From Aeromicrobium ginsengisoli (GTDB lineage Bacteria > Actinomycetota > Actinomycetes > Propionibacteriales > Nocardioidaceae): a DNA stretch of 64,000 nt. The stretch lies in the NCBI RefSeq assembly GCF_004134905.2, contig NZ_SDPQ02000002.1, forward strand, positions 1-64,000, in the 5' to 3' direction. The position numbers and the translations under genes were made by a program. This document shows positions 54,967-64,000 of the stretch, one piece after another (position 1 is the first letter of the stretch; every line of letters starts with the position of its first letter). The notes under the pieces are model-generated. The model was not told the origin of the DNA. It was given only the letters and a program-made list of their open reading frames with translations, and did not search any database.

Positions 54967-56441
54967 CGGCGCCGCCTGACCAGCTGCTGCACGTATCGGA
55001 TCAGCCGCTTGGTGAGGCCACGCGGTGAGTTGCGCTCAACCCGTTCGAGTCGGGCATAGAGCTCGTCGATCTGCCGCTTCTGCGTCGCGAGCTTCTCAGC
55101 CGTCGTCGTCTGGATGCGGGCGTGCCGGCTGCCGGCGCCGCTCCACGGCGGGTGCGGGAAGGGGTGCTCGTACGCCTGGGGGTGGCGCGTGATGTCGAGG
55201 ACCATGCCGTCGCGCAGCCACTTGAGCCGGGACGCGACCTCGTGACCGTCCGAGGCGATCAGGGGATGAACGGGTCGCGGAAACGTCGCTGCGGCGAGGC
55301 GTTCGTCGAAGTCGCCGGTGCCGTTGCCCTCGGTCCAGATGTGCTCGAGGCCGTTGCGCTCGAGGAACGCGGTGTAGCGGTCGAACCCCTCGGGCAGTGC
55401 GGCGTTGAACTCGGCCATGTCGGTCGACTCGTAGAGGTCCTCGGCCTTGAGCTCGGAGGTGAACTCCGGCATCAGGGTGTAGGGCATCCGGTGGTACTCG
55501 GCGAGCTCGAGCGTCCGCGAGTCGTGGGCCAGCAGCAGCGCCGGCGTACGTCCGAGGAGCGCTGCGACGTTGCCGTGGAACCGGGTGCCGTAGGCGAAGT
55601 CCTGCGTGGCCAGGAAGTCGTACCAGGTCCAGGTGTCGAGGAAGAGCCTGATGCGGTCCGACTGGTAGAGCGGGTGGTCGAGGTGCACCGGCACGAGGGG
55701 GTCGTGCACGTGCGGGAACGGGGTGCCCCACAGCAGCATGCGCAGGTCATGGGCGTCCTGGCCGATGTAGGTGAGGTTGGGGTGCCGGGCCGCCTGTGCC
55801 GTCGCGAACGCCCCGATGCCGGCCACCTCGGGTGTCAGGTTGAGCGCCAGCGGGCTGTCGATCGAGATCGAGTCGACCAGCTTGTCGACCCGGAAGTCGC
55901 GGCCGTGCAGGAACAGCGACGGGCAGCCGATGACCTCGACGGACGACTCGGGGAAGCCGAGGCCGAGCAGGTAGGACCGGGTGAACTCCCCGCGTACGCC
56001 GATGGAGGCCGACCGGTCGAGCACGAGTCCCACGAACTTCTTGACCGTGTCGGCAATCGGCTCGAGCGACTCGACGCCCTGGCCGTGCGCGGCCTGCGCG
56101 CCGATGCCGACGACCGTGACGGGGATCGTCAGGTCCTCGAGCAGCTCGCTGAGCCGGTCAAGACGGGGCGCGAACTCCGGCCGGAACGCGTTGGCCATCG
56201 GGATGACGAAGTGGTCGAACTCGTCGTTGATGCGGCGCGCGTCGCGGGGCTCAGGGGGCACGCGCTCCGAGAGGGTGCCGTTGGAGACGAGCTCCGCGCT
56301 GTCGGTCGAGAGCGCCTTCCAGACCGAGTGCTGGAACAGGTAGTTGCCGCTGTTGCTGTTGAACACGTCCTGCGTCAACGTCGACTCGGCGACCACGGGG
56401 GTGAACGGGTCCTTGCCGGAACGGACCAACAGCCGTGTCAT
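54963..56441 (-). CDS. polysaccharide pyruvyl transferase-family protein
   Basis: A 492-residue protein of the PS_pyruv_trans family that adds pyruvate ketals to surface glycans. The [15 protein letters not shown] and [16 protein letters not shown] blocks match the family, as does [37 protein letters not shown]. The C-terminal 60 residues form a coiled coil followed by a very basic tail (QQLVRRRR), perhaps for membrane contact. It overlaps midA-like and nuoD2 genes by four bases each; this placement is odd for a glycan enzyme. A longer reading frame upstream is antisense within the methyltransferase gene. Confidence 0.82.
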   Translation of the reverse strand: MTRLLVRSGKDPFTPVVAESTLTQDVFNSNSGNYLFQHSVWKALSTDSAELVSNGTLSERVPPEPRDARRINDEFDHFVIPMANAFRPEFAPRLDRLSELLEDLTIPVTVVGIGAQAAHGQGVESLEPIADTVKKFVGLVLDRSASIGVRGEFTRSYLLGLGFPESSVEVIGCPSLFLHGRDFRVDKLVDSISIDSPLALNLTPEVAGIGAFATAQAARHPNLTYIGQDAHDLRMLLWGTPFPHVHDPLVPVHLDHPLYQSDRIRLFLDTWTWYDFLATQDFAYGTRFHGNVAALLGRTPALLLAHDSRTLELAEYHRMPYTLMPEFTSELKAEDLYESTDMAEFNAALPEGFDRYTAFLERNGLEHIWTEGNGTGDFDERLAAATFPRPVHPLIASDGHEVASRLKWLRDGMVLDITRHPQAYEHPFPHPPWSGAGSRHARIQTTTAEKLATQKRQIDELYARLERVERNSPRGLTKRLIRYVQQLVRRRR

Positions 56442-57364
56442 GGGGTCAGTCTTCCATGGTCGAGGGTGCCCGTGACGAGCCACCAGAAGTCGCCGAGCCC
56501 GCCACTTGCCATGAGCTCGCCTGCTTCGCCCGCGGCCGACAGCGCGCGGACGTAGGCACCGGGATCCGAGTGTGCGAGCTCGAGCGCCGGGCGCGCGCCG
56601 TCGAGTCCGAGCCGGGCCAACGCGTCGGCCTGCCGGATCAACGTCGCTCCAGTCGTCGCGGCGACCGAGTCGACGGCGACGTGGGCCGTGACGTCGCGGC
56701 TGCCGTCGGGCACGACATCGACCTCGCGGCCGTCGGCGTACGACCGCAGGCTGCCGAACGGTGGCCGGTCGTCGCGGGTGTGGCCGTAGTCGATCGCGAT
56801 GGCCGTCCCTGTCACCCGTGACACGGCGTCGGCCCACGCGGCGTCGCGGGTCTCGCCGACCTCGGCTCGGTCGCCGGGCTCGACCAGCGGCCACCACTCG
56901 CGCAGCCACGCGGAGTCGTACGCGTTGCCGTGGGTCTCCTCGCCGGTCACCGGGTCGACGAGCACCTCGCGTACGACGCCCTCGTCGTCGAGCTCGACGA
57001 CGTCGCACGGAATGTTGTCGAGCCACTCGTTGGCGATCAGCAGTCCGTCGACGTGGTCGGGTAGGGCGGGCTGCCAGGCGATCGACTCGGGCAGGTCAGC
57101 GGGCCTGGCGGCCAGCTCGACACCGACCAGCTCGACATCGATGAGCGGCTGCAACGCGGTCAACAGCTCACCACCACCGGCTGCGAGGTCCACGACCTGA
57201 CGTGCGCCTGTGCGTCGTACAACCTCGGCGATCGCGCCCGCGAACGCTGGGATGTGGACGCTGGTGCGGAAGTGCTCGGCGGGCCTCGAGGTCCGGAAGA
57301 AGCCACCCTCGGCGTACAGCGCCCGCTCCCACGCCTCACGCCACGGGAGCGGCCTTCTCGTCAT
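56438..57364 (-). CDS. SAM-dependent methyltransferase, MidA/NDUFAF7-like
   Basis: A 308-residue class I methyltransferase. The SAM-binding motif is VVDLAAGGGELLTAL, and ALYAEGGFFRTSRPAEHFRTS and GLLIANEWLDNIPCDVVEL match COG1565 (MidA/NDUFAF7). NDUFAF7 dimethylates an arginine of the NDUFS2 subunit of complex I, the NuoD homologue. That arginine lies in the HRG motif kept in the NuoD2 encoded two genes downstream. ATG 57364 is 36 bases from the divergent glycosyltransferase start. The product starts with MTRRPLPW. Confidence 0.78.
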   Translation of the reverse strand: MTRRPLPWREAWERALYAEGGFFRTSRPAEHFRTSVHIPAFAGAIAEVVRRTGARQVVDLAAGGGELLTALQPLIDVELVGVELAARPADLPESIAWQPALPDHVDGLLIANEWLDNIPCDVVELDDEGVVREVLVDPVTGEETHGNAYDSAWLREWWPLVEPGDRAEVGETRDAAWADAVSRVTGTAIAIDYGHTRDDRPPFGSLRSYADGREVDVVPDGSRDVTAHVAVDSVAATTGATLIRQADALARLGLDGARPALELAHSDPGAYVRALSAAGEAGELMASGGLGDFWWLVTGTLDHGRLTP

Positions 57365-57388
57365 GCGATCACGGTACGCACTCGTCGC

Positions 57389-57394
57389 TATGCT
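57389..57394 (+). promoter_or_regulatory. -10 element TATGCT of a probably leaderless transcript
   Basis: TATGCT lies six bases before GTG 57401, which fits transcription starting at the start codon. No Shine-Dalgarno sequence precedes the gene. The element overlaps the leader of the divergent methyltransferase operon. Confidence 0.45.
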
Positions 57395-57400
57395 CGGCGC

Positions 57401-58864
57401 GTGGCTCGACTTCGGAGGCGTCTGCGGCGGGCTGTGACGATGCCGCTGGACCGGTGGCGCCAGCGCTCGCGGCCGTTGCTGACGATCGTCGTGCCGGTCT
57501 ACAACGGCGAGGCCTACCTCGACGAGTGCCTGATCTCGGCGCGCAAGCAGGACTATCGCCGGGTCGAGATCGTCGTGATCGATGACGGCTCGACCGACGG
57601 CAGCCTCGCCGTCGCCCACCGGCACGCCAAGGCCGACGCGCGGGTGACCGTGCTGAGCCAGGCCAATGCCGGCGTCGGCGAGGCCCGGCGGGCGGCCGTC
57701 GCGGTGGCGACGGGGGAGTTCCTGACGTTCCTCGACGCGGACGACTCGCTGACTCGCGGCGGCCTCAGGGCGGCGATGGACGTGCTCGAGGTGACCGGCT
57801 CCGACGTCTCGGTGATGCCCTATCAGCGGCAGGAGGGCACGGCGATCCGTCCGCCCGCGCCGTGGATCCGCAACCTGCACGCCCACCCGGCTCGGCACAC
57901 GACTCTCGTCGAGCGGCCCGACGTGCTCGTCAACGCCGTCGCGTGCGCCAAGATCTTCCGGCGTACGTTCTGGGATGCCACCCAGCTGTCGTTCCCCACG
58001 GTGCTGCTCGCCGGCGACCAGATCGTCACGGCGACGGCCTACCGCGACGCCCACGGCATCGACATCTCGGGGGTCATGGGCTACACGTGGCGCCGCCAGG
58101 AGTCGTCGATCTCGCAGGGGCAGGTGACCGCCGAGGCCGTGCACGCCCGCCAGGACGCGATCGACGCGGTGCTCGAGGTGCTCGCGCCGCTGCCGGACGT
58201 ACGAGCCGAGCGGGCGCTGCAGTATCTCCGCTACAACATCCCCAACTCCGTGCTGAAGCTCGAGCGCGCGGACGACACCTACCTCGACGCGCTCGTCGCG
58301 CGCGTGCCGCGCATCGTCGAGGCCGCGCCCGCTGACCGCTATGCGCGTGAGGTCCCGGCCCAGTACCGCGTGCTCTACGCGCTGTTCGCGACCGGCGACC
58401 GCGAGGCGATCTGGCGCTACGTACGTGCTGAAGGCATGCAATCGGAGATGCATCCTTCGGGCTTTGAGCCGTCCGGCCTCACGTCGTACCTGCCGGGCTG
58501 GCAGAGCGACCCGGTGCCGCCTGAGGCGTACGTGCTGACGGCCGAGCAGACCGCGCTGAAGGCGACCGTGCGGGCGATCCACCACGACGGCGCCAACCTG
58601 GTCCTCGATGTCGCGGCGTGGTTCCCCAACGTCGACCCGAGCGAGCCGTCGCTGACGATCAAGACCGACGGCGACCTCGTCGACGTCGTCCAGTGGGGCG
58701 AGCCGGTGGTCTTCACGTCGCGAACGGGCAGCGAGCGGGCCTACCCGGGCTCCGGCTGGATCGTGACCCTCCGCGGCGCGGCTCGTCGGGCCCCGCGGGC
58801 CATCACGGTGACGCTGCAGGACGGCCCGCTCGAGGGCACCGCCACTGCCAAGATCCCCATGTGA
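57401..58864 (+). CDS. glycosyltransferase family 2 protein
   Basis: A 487-residue protein. The GT2 domain covers about residues 25-270 with LLTIVVPVYNGEAYLDECL, VIDDGSTDGS, and the DxD-like DADDS. The remaining 200 residues form a second region with a beta-rich C-terminus of unknown role. A basic segment (VARLRRRLRRA) may bind membrane. It should add sugars to a cell-surface glycan and may act with the divergent pyruvyl transferase. GTG 57401 appears leaderless. Confidence 0.85.
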   Translation: MARLRRRLRRAVTMPLDRWRQRSRPLLTIVVPVYNGEAYLDECLISARKQDYRRVEIVVIDDGSTDGSLAVAHRHAKADARVTVLSQANAGVGEARRAAVAVATGEFLTFLDADDSLTRGGLRAAMDVLEVTGSDVSVMPYQRQEGTAIRPPAPWIRNLHAHPARHTTLVERPDVLVNAVACAKIFRRTFWDATQLSFPTVLLAGDQIVTATAYRDAHGIDISGVMGYTWRRQESSISQGQVTAEAVHARQDAIDAVLEVLAPLPDVRAERALQYLRYNIPNSVLKLERADDTYLDALVARVPRIVEAAPADRYAREVPAQYRVLYALFATGDREAIWRYVRAEGMQSEMHPSGFEPSGLTSYLPGWQSDPVPPEAYVLTAEQTALKATVRAIHHDGANLVLDVAAWFPNVDPSEPSLTIKTDGDLVDVVQWGEPVVFTSRTGSERAYPGSGWIVTLRGAARRAPRAITVTLQDGPLEGTATAKIPM

Positions 58865-58909
58865 CTCATGGCATAGGTCGTAGCCCTGTCGCCAGAGCCT
58901 CTCGAAGGT

Positions 58910-58928
58910 AAACTGAAGTCGTCAGTTT
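58910..58928. promoter_or_regulatory. dyad AAACTGAAGTCGTCAGTTT upstream of the pantothenate operon
   Basis: Seven-base perfect arms AAACTGA/TCAGTTT around five bases, 42 bases before the DUF2520 gene. GTAAACT at its left end could serve as a -10 element. The position fits an operator for the pan operon. The symmetry is seen; the regulator is unknown. Confidence 0.5.
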
Positions 58929-58970
58929 GTCTGGTACCCGCTCGCGGGACTGGAACGAAAGGCACCACGC

Positions 58971-59873
58971 ATGCAGCGTTTCTCCATGGGCGTCATCGGA
59001 GCCGGCAGGGTCGGCGCCGTTCTCGCTTCACGATTCCGTTCCGCCGGCTATCCCCTCGTGGGCGTGTCCGGCCGGTCCGAGGCCTCACAGCTTCGCATCA
59101 CCACGCTGCTGCCCGGCGTCGCCGTACGCACGCCCGTCGAGCTCGCTGCCGCCAGTGACATCCTCGTGCTCGCCGTCCCCGACGACGACCTCATCGCGAT
59201 CGCCGAGGAGCTTGCCGCCTCCGGCGCCGTCCGCCCCGGCCAATACGTGCTGCACACCAGCGGCCGCCACGGGCTCGACGCGCTCGCCTCGCTGACCCGC
59301 CTCGGCGCGCGGCCCATCGCGTTCCACCCCGCCATGACGTTCACCGGCACCCCGGTCGACCTCGACCGTGCACCGGTCTTCGGCCTGACCGCCGCCGCGG
59401 CTGAGCGCCCGCTCGCCGAGGAGCTCGTCGCAGCACTCGGTGGCACTCCGATGTGGGTCGACGAGGCCGATCGCGTGCTCTATCACGCCGCCCTCGCCCA
59501 CGGGGCCAACCACCTCGTCACCCTCGTCGCCCAGTCCATGGACCTGCTCCGCACGGCCGGCGCCGCCGATCCCGCCGCGGTGCTCCGGCCCCTGCTGACC
59601 GCGGCCCTCGACAACGTTCTCGCCTACGGCGATGCCGCGCTCACCGGGCCGGTCGTCCGCGGCGACGTCACCACGATCCGCGCGCACGTCGACGCACTCG
59701 CCGCCGCTGATGTCGACGACGCAACGGTCGACGCCTATCTCGAGATGGCCCGCGCCACGGCCGGCCGCGCCGAGTCCGACGGCCGCCTCGCCCCGGTCCA
59801 GGCCAGCACGATCCGCCAGGTGCTCGACGAGGCCGACTGGGACACGCTCGCCGAGATCGCCGCCGGGATCTGA
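58971..59873 (+). CDS. Rossmann-fold/DUF2520 protein, possible ketopantoate reductase
   Basis: A 300-residue protein with an N-terminal NAD(P)-binding Rossmann domain (MGVIGAGRVGAVLASRFRSAGY) and a C-terminal helical DUF2520 domain (YHAALAHGANHLVTLVAQSMDLL). It starts the operon DUF2520-panC-panD-coaX. Proteins with this layout include PanG, a non-orthologous ketopantoate reductase described in Francisella; a like role here is inferred from the layout and the operon. No panB or panE is in the window. Confidence 0.8.
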   Translation: MQRFSMGVIGAGRVGAVLASRFRSAGYPLVGVSGRSEASQLRITTLLPGVAVRTPVELAAASDILVLAVPDDDLIAIAEELAASGAVRPGQYVLHTSGRHGLDALASLTRLGARPIAFHPAMTFTGTPVDLDRAPVFGLTAAAAERPLAEELVAALGGTPMWVDEADRVLYHAALAHGANHLVTLVAQSMDLLRTAGAADPAAVLRPLLTAALDNVLAYGDAALTGPVVRGDVTTIRAHVDALAAADVDDATVDAYLEMARATAGRAESDGRLAPVQASTIRQVLDEADWDTLAEIAAGI

Positions 59874-59876
59874 GCC

Positions 59877-60710
59877 GTGGCAACGCCGGCCATCGCGCGT
59901 ACGCGCGCGGAGCTCGACGCCGCGCACGGTGACTCGACCGTGTCGTTCGTGCCCACGATGGGCGCGCTGCACGACGGTCACCTGCAGCTGCTCAAGCACG
60001 CCCGGCCGCTCGGCGAGACGCTCGTCGCGTCGATCTTCGTCAACCCGACCCAGTTCGCGCCCGGCGAGGACTTCGACGCCTATCCCCGTACGTTCGACGC
60101 CGACCTCGAGCGTTGTGCGGAGGCGGGCGTCGACATCGTGTTCGCGCCGACCGTCGAGACGATGTATCCGACCGGTCTCGTCGACACGGTCACGGTCGAC
60201 CCGGGCCCGCTCGGCTCGGTGCTCGAAGGCGCCGTACGCCCGACGCACTTCCGCGGCGTGCTGACCGTCGTGGCCAAGCTGTTCGGACTCGTACGCCCCG
60301 ACGTCGCGGTGTTCGGCGAGAAGGACTATCAGCAGCTCACCCTGATCCGGCACATGGCACGCGAGCTCGCCCTGGGCGTCGAGATCGTGGGCTGCCCGAC
60401 CGTACGCGAGCATGACGGCCTGGCGATGAGCTCCCGCAATCGTTACCTCTCGGCCGACGAGCGTCGGCAGGCTGCCTACCTGTCCGCCGCCCTCCGGGCC
60501 GGCGTCGCCGCGGGACCCGACGGCGCCGACGCCGTCCTCGCCGAGGCGCACGCTGTGCTCGAGTCCGCCGGCATCACGCCCGACTATCTCGTCCTCACCG
60601 ACGCCGACATGGGCGAGCCCCGGCCTGGCGTCGACGCCCACCTGCTCGTGGCCGCCAAGGTCGGCACCCCACGACTCCTCGACAACACCGCCCTCACGCT
60701 AGGAGCCTGA
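59877..60710 (+). CDS. panC: pantothenate synthetase (pantoate-beta-alanine ligase)
   Basis: A 277-residue enzyme ligating pantoate and beta-alanine with ATP. HIGH-like motif is [16 protein letters not shown], with [15 protein letters not shown] and the KMSKS-like [12 protein letters not shown] 59877 follows the DUF2520 stop by three bases, so the genes are tightly coupled. Confidence 0.94.
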   Translation: MATPAIARTRAELDAAHGDSTVSFVPTMGALHDGHLQLLKHARPLGETLVASIFVNPTQFAPGEDFDAYPRTFDADLERCAEAGVDIVFAPTVETMYPTGLVDTVTVDPGPLGSVLEGAVRPTHFRGVLTVVAKLFGLVRPDVAVFGEKDYQQLTLIRHMARELALGVEIVGCPTVREHDGLAMSSRNRYLSADERRQAAYLSAALRAGVAAGPDGADAVLAEAHAVLESAGITPDYLVLTDADMGEPRPGVDAHLLVAAKVGTPRLLDNTALTLGA

Positions 60711-60712
60711 CG

Positions 60713-61147
<435 letters not shown>

Positions 61148-61151
61148 TCAC

Positions 61152-61931
61152 ATGACTCTGTTGTGTCTGGACGTCAGCAACAGCCACACGACGATCGGCG
61201 CGTTCGACGACGACGAGCTGATCGCGCACTGGCAGGTGTCGTCGGACGAGCGGCGTACGTCCGACGAGTGGTACATGCTGCTGATGGGCCTGGTCGACCA
61301 GGAGGGCATCTCGCACATCAGCGCAGTGGCGTTGTGCTGCACCGTGCCGGCGATCCTCGTCGAGCTGCGATCCATGCAGGACCGCTATTGGACCGATCTC
61401 CCCGTCGCGATCGTCGGGCCCGGCGTCAAGACCGGCGTACCGATCCACACCGACAACCCCCGCGAGGTCGGCGCTGACCGCATCGTCAACGCCCTCGCGG
61501 CTGCCGAGCTCTACGGCGGACCCGCGATCGTCGTCGACCTCAACGGCACCGCCACGATCTTCGACGTGGTCGACGACGCCAACCGCTACATCGGTGGCGC
61601 CATCGCTCCCGGCGTCGAGCTCTCCCTCGAGGCTCTGGCCCGTCGCGGTGCCCAGCTCCGCAGCGTCGAGCTCGCCCTGCCGCGCGACGTCATCGGCAAG
61701 AACACCGTCGAGGCCCTGCAGTCCGGCATCGTCTACGGCTTCGCGGGCCTCGTCGACGGCCTCGTCACCCGCATCATCGAGTCCCTCGACGCCGATCCCG
61801 ACCACGTCACGGTCATCGCCACCGGCTCCTATCCCGAGGCCGTCGTCGACCACTGCGCCACCATCACGACTCGCGACCCCTGGCTGACCCTCACGGGCCT
61901 GCGCCTCATCCACGAGAAGAACCACGAGTGA
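61152..61931 (+). CDS. coaX: type III pantothenate kinase
   Basis: A 259-residue ASKHA-fold kinase for the first step of CoA synthesis. Motifs are LDVSNSHTTIGAF (the usual DVGN reads DVSN), GADRIVNALAA and DLNGTATIFDVV with an extra residue in the adenosine motif, then GGAIAPGVELSLEAL. It directly follows panD in the same operon. The variant motifs are worth checking, but the length and order of motifs are normal. Confidence 0.9.
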   Translation: MTLLCLDVSNSHTTIGAFDDDELIAHWQVSSDERRTSDEWYMLLMGLVDQEGISHISAVALCCTVPAILVELRSMQDRYWTDLPVAIVGPGVKTGVPIHTDNPREVGADRIVNALAAAELYGGPAIVVDLNGTATIFDVVDDANRYIGGAIAPGVELSLEALARRGAQLRSVELALPRDVIGKNTVEALQSGIVYGFAGLVDGLVTRIIESLDADPDHVTVIATGSYPEAVVDHCATITTRDPWLTLTGLRLIHEKNHE

Positions 61932-61950
61932 TGCTGGCTGTCTGACGAGA

Positions 61951-61994
61951 GAATCTGGTTTTGTCCGCCCATAGCCGGACAAAACCAGATTCTT
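61951..61994. terminator. 18-bp perfect inverted repeat after coaX
   Basis: Perfect 18-bp arms (61951-61968 and 61977-61994), each starting or ending with the AGAATCTGG/CCAGATTCT ends, around an eight-base loop CCCATAGC. It lies 19 bases after the coaX stop codon. It is likely a terminator, although no T-tract follows on either strand. The long perfect arms also resemble a small palindromic mobile or repeat element. Confidence 0.65.
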
Positions 61995-62071
61995 CGGTCC
62001 GGGACCGCGAGCCGGAGCTCTGCGCGGCCGCCGGCTGAGGGCCACCGCCCGCACCGATAGGATCGACCCTC

Positions 62072-63580
62072 GTGAGCGACGCGACCAGCACCCCTGCCCC
62101 CGAGGACGACCTCCCCGAGCAGATGCGCGTGCGGTTGGACAAGCGCCAGCAGCTCATCGACCGCGGCGAGGAGCCCTATCCCGTCGTCGTCGGCCGCACC
62201 CACACGCTCAAGCAGATCGTCGACACGTACGACGCAGAGGCGCTCGGCCCGGACACCCAGACCGGCGACACCGTGACCGTCGCGGGCCGGGTCATCTTCG
62301 TCCGCGGCACCGGCAAGCTCGTGTTCGTCGCGCTCCGCGAGGGCGACGGCACACCGCTGCAGGCCATGATCTCGCTCGACGGCGTCGGCGAGGACCGGCT
62401 CGCGGCGTTCAAGTCGACGGTCGACATCGGCGACCACCTCGCGGTCACCGGCGAGGTCATCACCAGCAAGCGCGGCGAGCTGTCCGTCATGGCGAGCTCG
62501 TGGCAGATCGCCGCCAAGACGGTCCGCCCGCTGCCCAACGAGCACAACCCGTTGTCCGACGAGGCCCGTAGCCGCATGCGCTACGTCGACCTGATCGTGC
62601 GGCCCGAGGCCCGCGAGAACGTACGCGTCAAGGCCAAGGTCCTGCAGTCGCTCCGCTCGACCCTCGACGCGCACGAGTTCATCGAGGTCGACACCCCGGT
62701 CCTGCAGCACACCAACGGTGGCGCGGCGGCCCGGCCGTTCGAGACGCACACCAACGCGTTCGACGAGGACATGCTCCTGCGCATCGCGATCGAGCTCGAC
62801 CTCAAGCGCGCGCTCGTCGGCGGCGTCGACCGGGTCTACGAGATCGGCAAGACGTTCCGCAACGAAGGCGTCGACAACACCCACAACCCCGAGTTCATGA
62901 TGCTCGAGGCCTACGAGGCCTACGGCTCGTACGACACGATGGCCGAGCTCACGCGAGACCTGGTCGTCAATGCCGCACGCGCAATCGGCAAGACCGTGGT
63001 CCCGGGTCGCGACGGCTCGCAGATCGACCTCGAGGGCGAGTGGAAGCACGCCACGATCCACGAGCTCGTCTCCGCCGCGACCGGCGCGACGGTCGACAAC
63101 GACACGTCCGCCGACGACCTCAAGGCGCTGGCGGCCAAGCACGAGGTCGCGCTCCAGCCGCACTGGGTCGCAGGCGACATCGTGCTCGAGCTCTACGAGA
63201 AGCTCGTCGAGCACACGCTGATCCAGCCGACATTCGTCCGCGACTACCCCGAGGCCGTGCGCCCGCTCGCCAAGAAGCACCGCACCAAGCCGGGCCTGGT
63301 CGAGGCGTGGGACCTCATCATCAACGGCGTCGAGCTGGCCCCGGCCTACTCCGAGCTCAACGACCCCGTCATCCAGCGCGAACGGCTCGAGGAGCAGTCG
63401 CGGCTCGCCGCTGCGGGTGACCCCGAGGCGATGGACGTCGACGAGGACTTCTTGCGCGCCCTCGAGTTCGGCATGCCGCCGGCCGGTGGCATGGGGCTCG
63501 GCGTCGACCGGCTCGTCATGCTGCTGCAGGGCATCGGCATCCGTGAGGCCATCCTGTTCCCGTTGTCACGGGCCGAATAG
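62072..63580 (+). CDS. lysS: lysine-tRNA ligase, class II
   Basis: A 502-residue lysyl-tRNA synthetase. An N-terminal OB-fold anticodon-binding domain (VTVAGRVIFVRGTGKLVFVALREGDG) is followed by the class II core: VDTPVLQHTNGGAAARPFETH (motif 1), FRNEGVDNTHNPEFMMLEAYEAY (motif 2) and GMGLGVDRLVMLLQG (motif 3). GTG 62072 gives MSDATS. It lies downstream of the pan genes and upstream of clpC. Confidence 0.95.
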   Translation: MSDATSTPAPEDDLPEQMRVRLDKRQQLIDRGEEPYPVVVGRTHTLKQIVDTYDAEALGPDTQTGDTVTVAGRVIFVRGTGKLVFVALREGDGTPLQAMISLDGVGEDRLAAFKSTVDIGDHLAVTGEVITSKRGELSVMASSWQIAAKTVRPLPNEHNPLSDEARSRMRYVDLIVRPEARENVRVKAKVLQSLRSTLDAHEFIEVDTPVLQHTNGGAAARPFETHTNAFDEDMLLRIAIELDLKRALVGGVDRVYEIGKTFRNEGVDNTHNPEFMMLEAYEAYGSYDTMAELTRDLVVNAARAIGKTVVPGRDGSQIDLEGEWKHATIHELVSAATGATVDNDTSADDLKALAAKHEVALQPHWVAGDIVLELYEKLVEHTLIQPTFVRDYPEAVRPLAKKHRTKPGLVEAWDLIINGVELAPAYSELNDPVIQRERLEEQSRLAAAGDPEAMDVDEDFLRALEFGMPPAGGMGLGVDRLVMLLQGIGIREAILFPLSRAE

Positions 63581-63608
63581 TCGGTTCTGCCGACAGCGAA
63601 CTCCGGAA

Positions 63609-63624
63609 CACCAGGACCCTGGTG
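63609..63624 (+). terminator. hairpin CACCAG-GACC-CTGGTG after lysS
   Basis: A six-base perfect stem with a four-base loop, 29 bases after the lysS stop codon. It could end the lysS transcript before the clpC promoter. No T-tract follows, so the call is tentative. The remainder of the gap to clpC must hold its promoter; TAAACTGAAC lies near 63677. Confidence 0.45.
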
Positions 63625-63711
63625 AAGGTTGGGTTACACATATGGACATCGATGCGTGCAGATTTCCATACCCGACTAAACTGAACTGATAGTCCAGCAG
63701 AGGGGGACGCC

Positions 63712-64000
63712 ATGTTCGAAAGATTCACCGACCGTGCTCGTCGCGTGGTCGTGCTTGCCCAAGAAGAGGCACGCATGCTCAGCCACAACTACATCGGCAC
63801 GGAGCACATCCTCCTCGGCCTCATCCACGAAGGTGAGGGCGTTGCGGCCAAGGCTCTCGAGAGCCTCGACATCTCACTTGAAGCCGTCCGCGGCCAGGTC
63901 GAGGACATCATCGGCCAGGGCCAGCAGGCTCCGAGCGGGCACATCCCGTTCACGCCCCGCGCCAAGAAGGTCCTCGAGCTCAGCCTCCGCGAGGCGCTGC
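63712..64000 (+). CDS. clpC: ATP-dependent Clp protease ATP-binding subunit ClpC (N-terminal part)
   Basis: Partial: the gene runs off the window, and about 96 codons are seen. The sequence [42 protein letters not shown] and [17 protein letters not shown] is the Clp R (N-domain) repeat used for adaptor and substrate binding. AGGGGGA lies a few bases before ATG 63712. ClpC unfolds substrates for ClpP. Placement after lysS is common in actinobacteria. Confidence 0.95.
   Translation, partial: MFERFTDRARRVVVLAQEEARMLSHNYIGTEHILLGLIHEGEGVAAKALESLDISLEAVRGQVEDIIGQGQQAPSGHIPFTPRAKKVLELSLREAL

Overview
The window is high-GC DNA from an actinobacterium. Gene order around ftsH, folE, folP, folB, folK, DUF3180, nuoD-like, panC, panD, coaX, lysS and clpC, the IdeR/DmdR-type iron box, several apparently leaderless GTG starts and frequent CGTACG in coding DNA suggest Nocardioidaceae (Aeromicrobium or Nocardioides-like). 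The family-level placement is inference.

The window divides sharply near 24.1 kb. The left part (1 to about 24.06 kb) is an accessory catabolic island. It begins with an IS110 element. Next come an FAD aromatic-type monooxygenase, a serine hydrolase and an NTF2-like protein, then an RbsABC-type importer (binding protein, ATPase, two permeases). A large STAND-NTPase/BTAD regulator is transcribed divergently from a crotonase resembling 6-oxocamphor hydrolase, a glyoxalase-type protein and an FAH-family hydrolase. A 933-residue FAD/Fe-S D-2-hydroxyacid dehydrogenase, a TRZ/ATZ-type amidohydrolase, a two-subunit CoA-transferase and IclR and TetR regulators complete it. Together they look like a route that imports a polar cyclic compound, hydroxylates it, cleaves a 1,3-dicarbonyl by retro-Claisen chemistry, hydrolyses the acyl product and passes hydroxyacids and CoA-thioesters to central metabolism. 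The substrate is not identifiable from sequence.

The boundary is marked by a 45-base 3' fragment of a tRNA-Thr(CGT) gene (24064-24108) with no 5' half, which is the signature of the distal attachment site of an integrated element. The intact tRNA and an integrase would be expected to the left of the window.

The right part (24.1-64 kb) looks chromosomal. It opens with a lipoprotein and an iron-box-controlled desferrioxamine-type siderophore operon (desA, desB and a fused desC-desD). Then come a quinone oxidoreductase, a PAP2-like protein, a DUF3516 helicase, a Baeyer-Villiger monooxygenase/P450 operon with its TetR regulator, an M20 peptidase, an SGNH hydrolase, a sugar dehydrogenase, pyrophosphatase and PBP4. 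The conserved block zinc metalloprotease-tilS-hpt-ftsH-folE-folP-NTF2-folB-folK-DUF3180 follows. A minus-strand operon of a MidA-like methyltransferase, a pyruvyl transferase and a stand-alone NuoD paralogue faces a glycosyltransferase. The window closes with DUF2520-panC-panD-coaX, lysS and the start of clpC.

No rRNA, no complete tRNA and no CRISPR array were seen.
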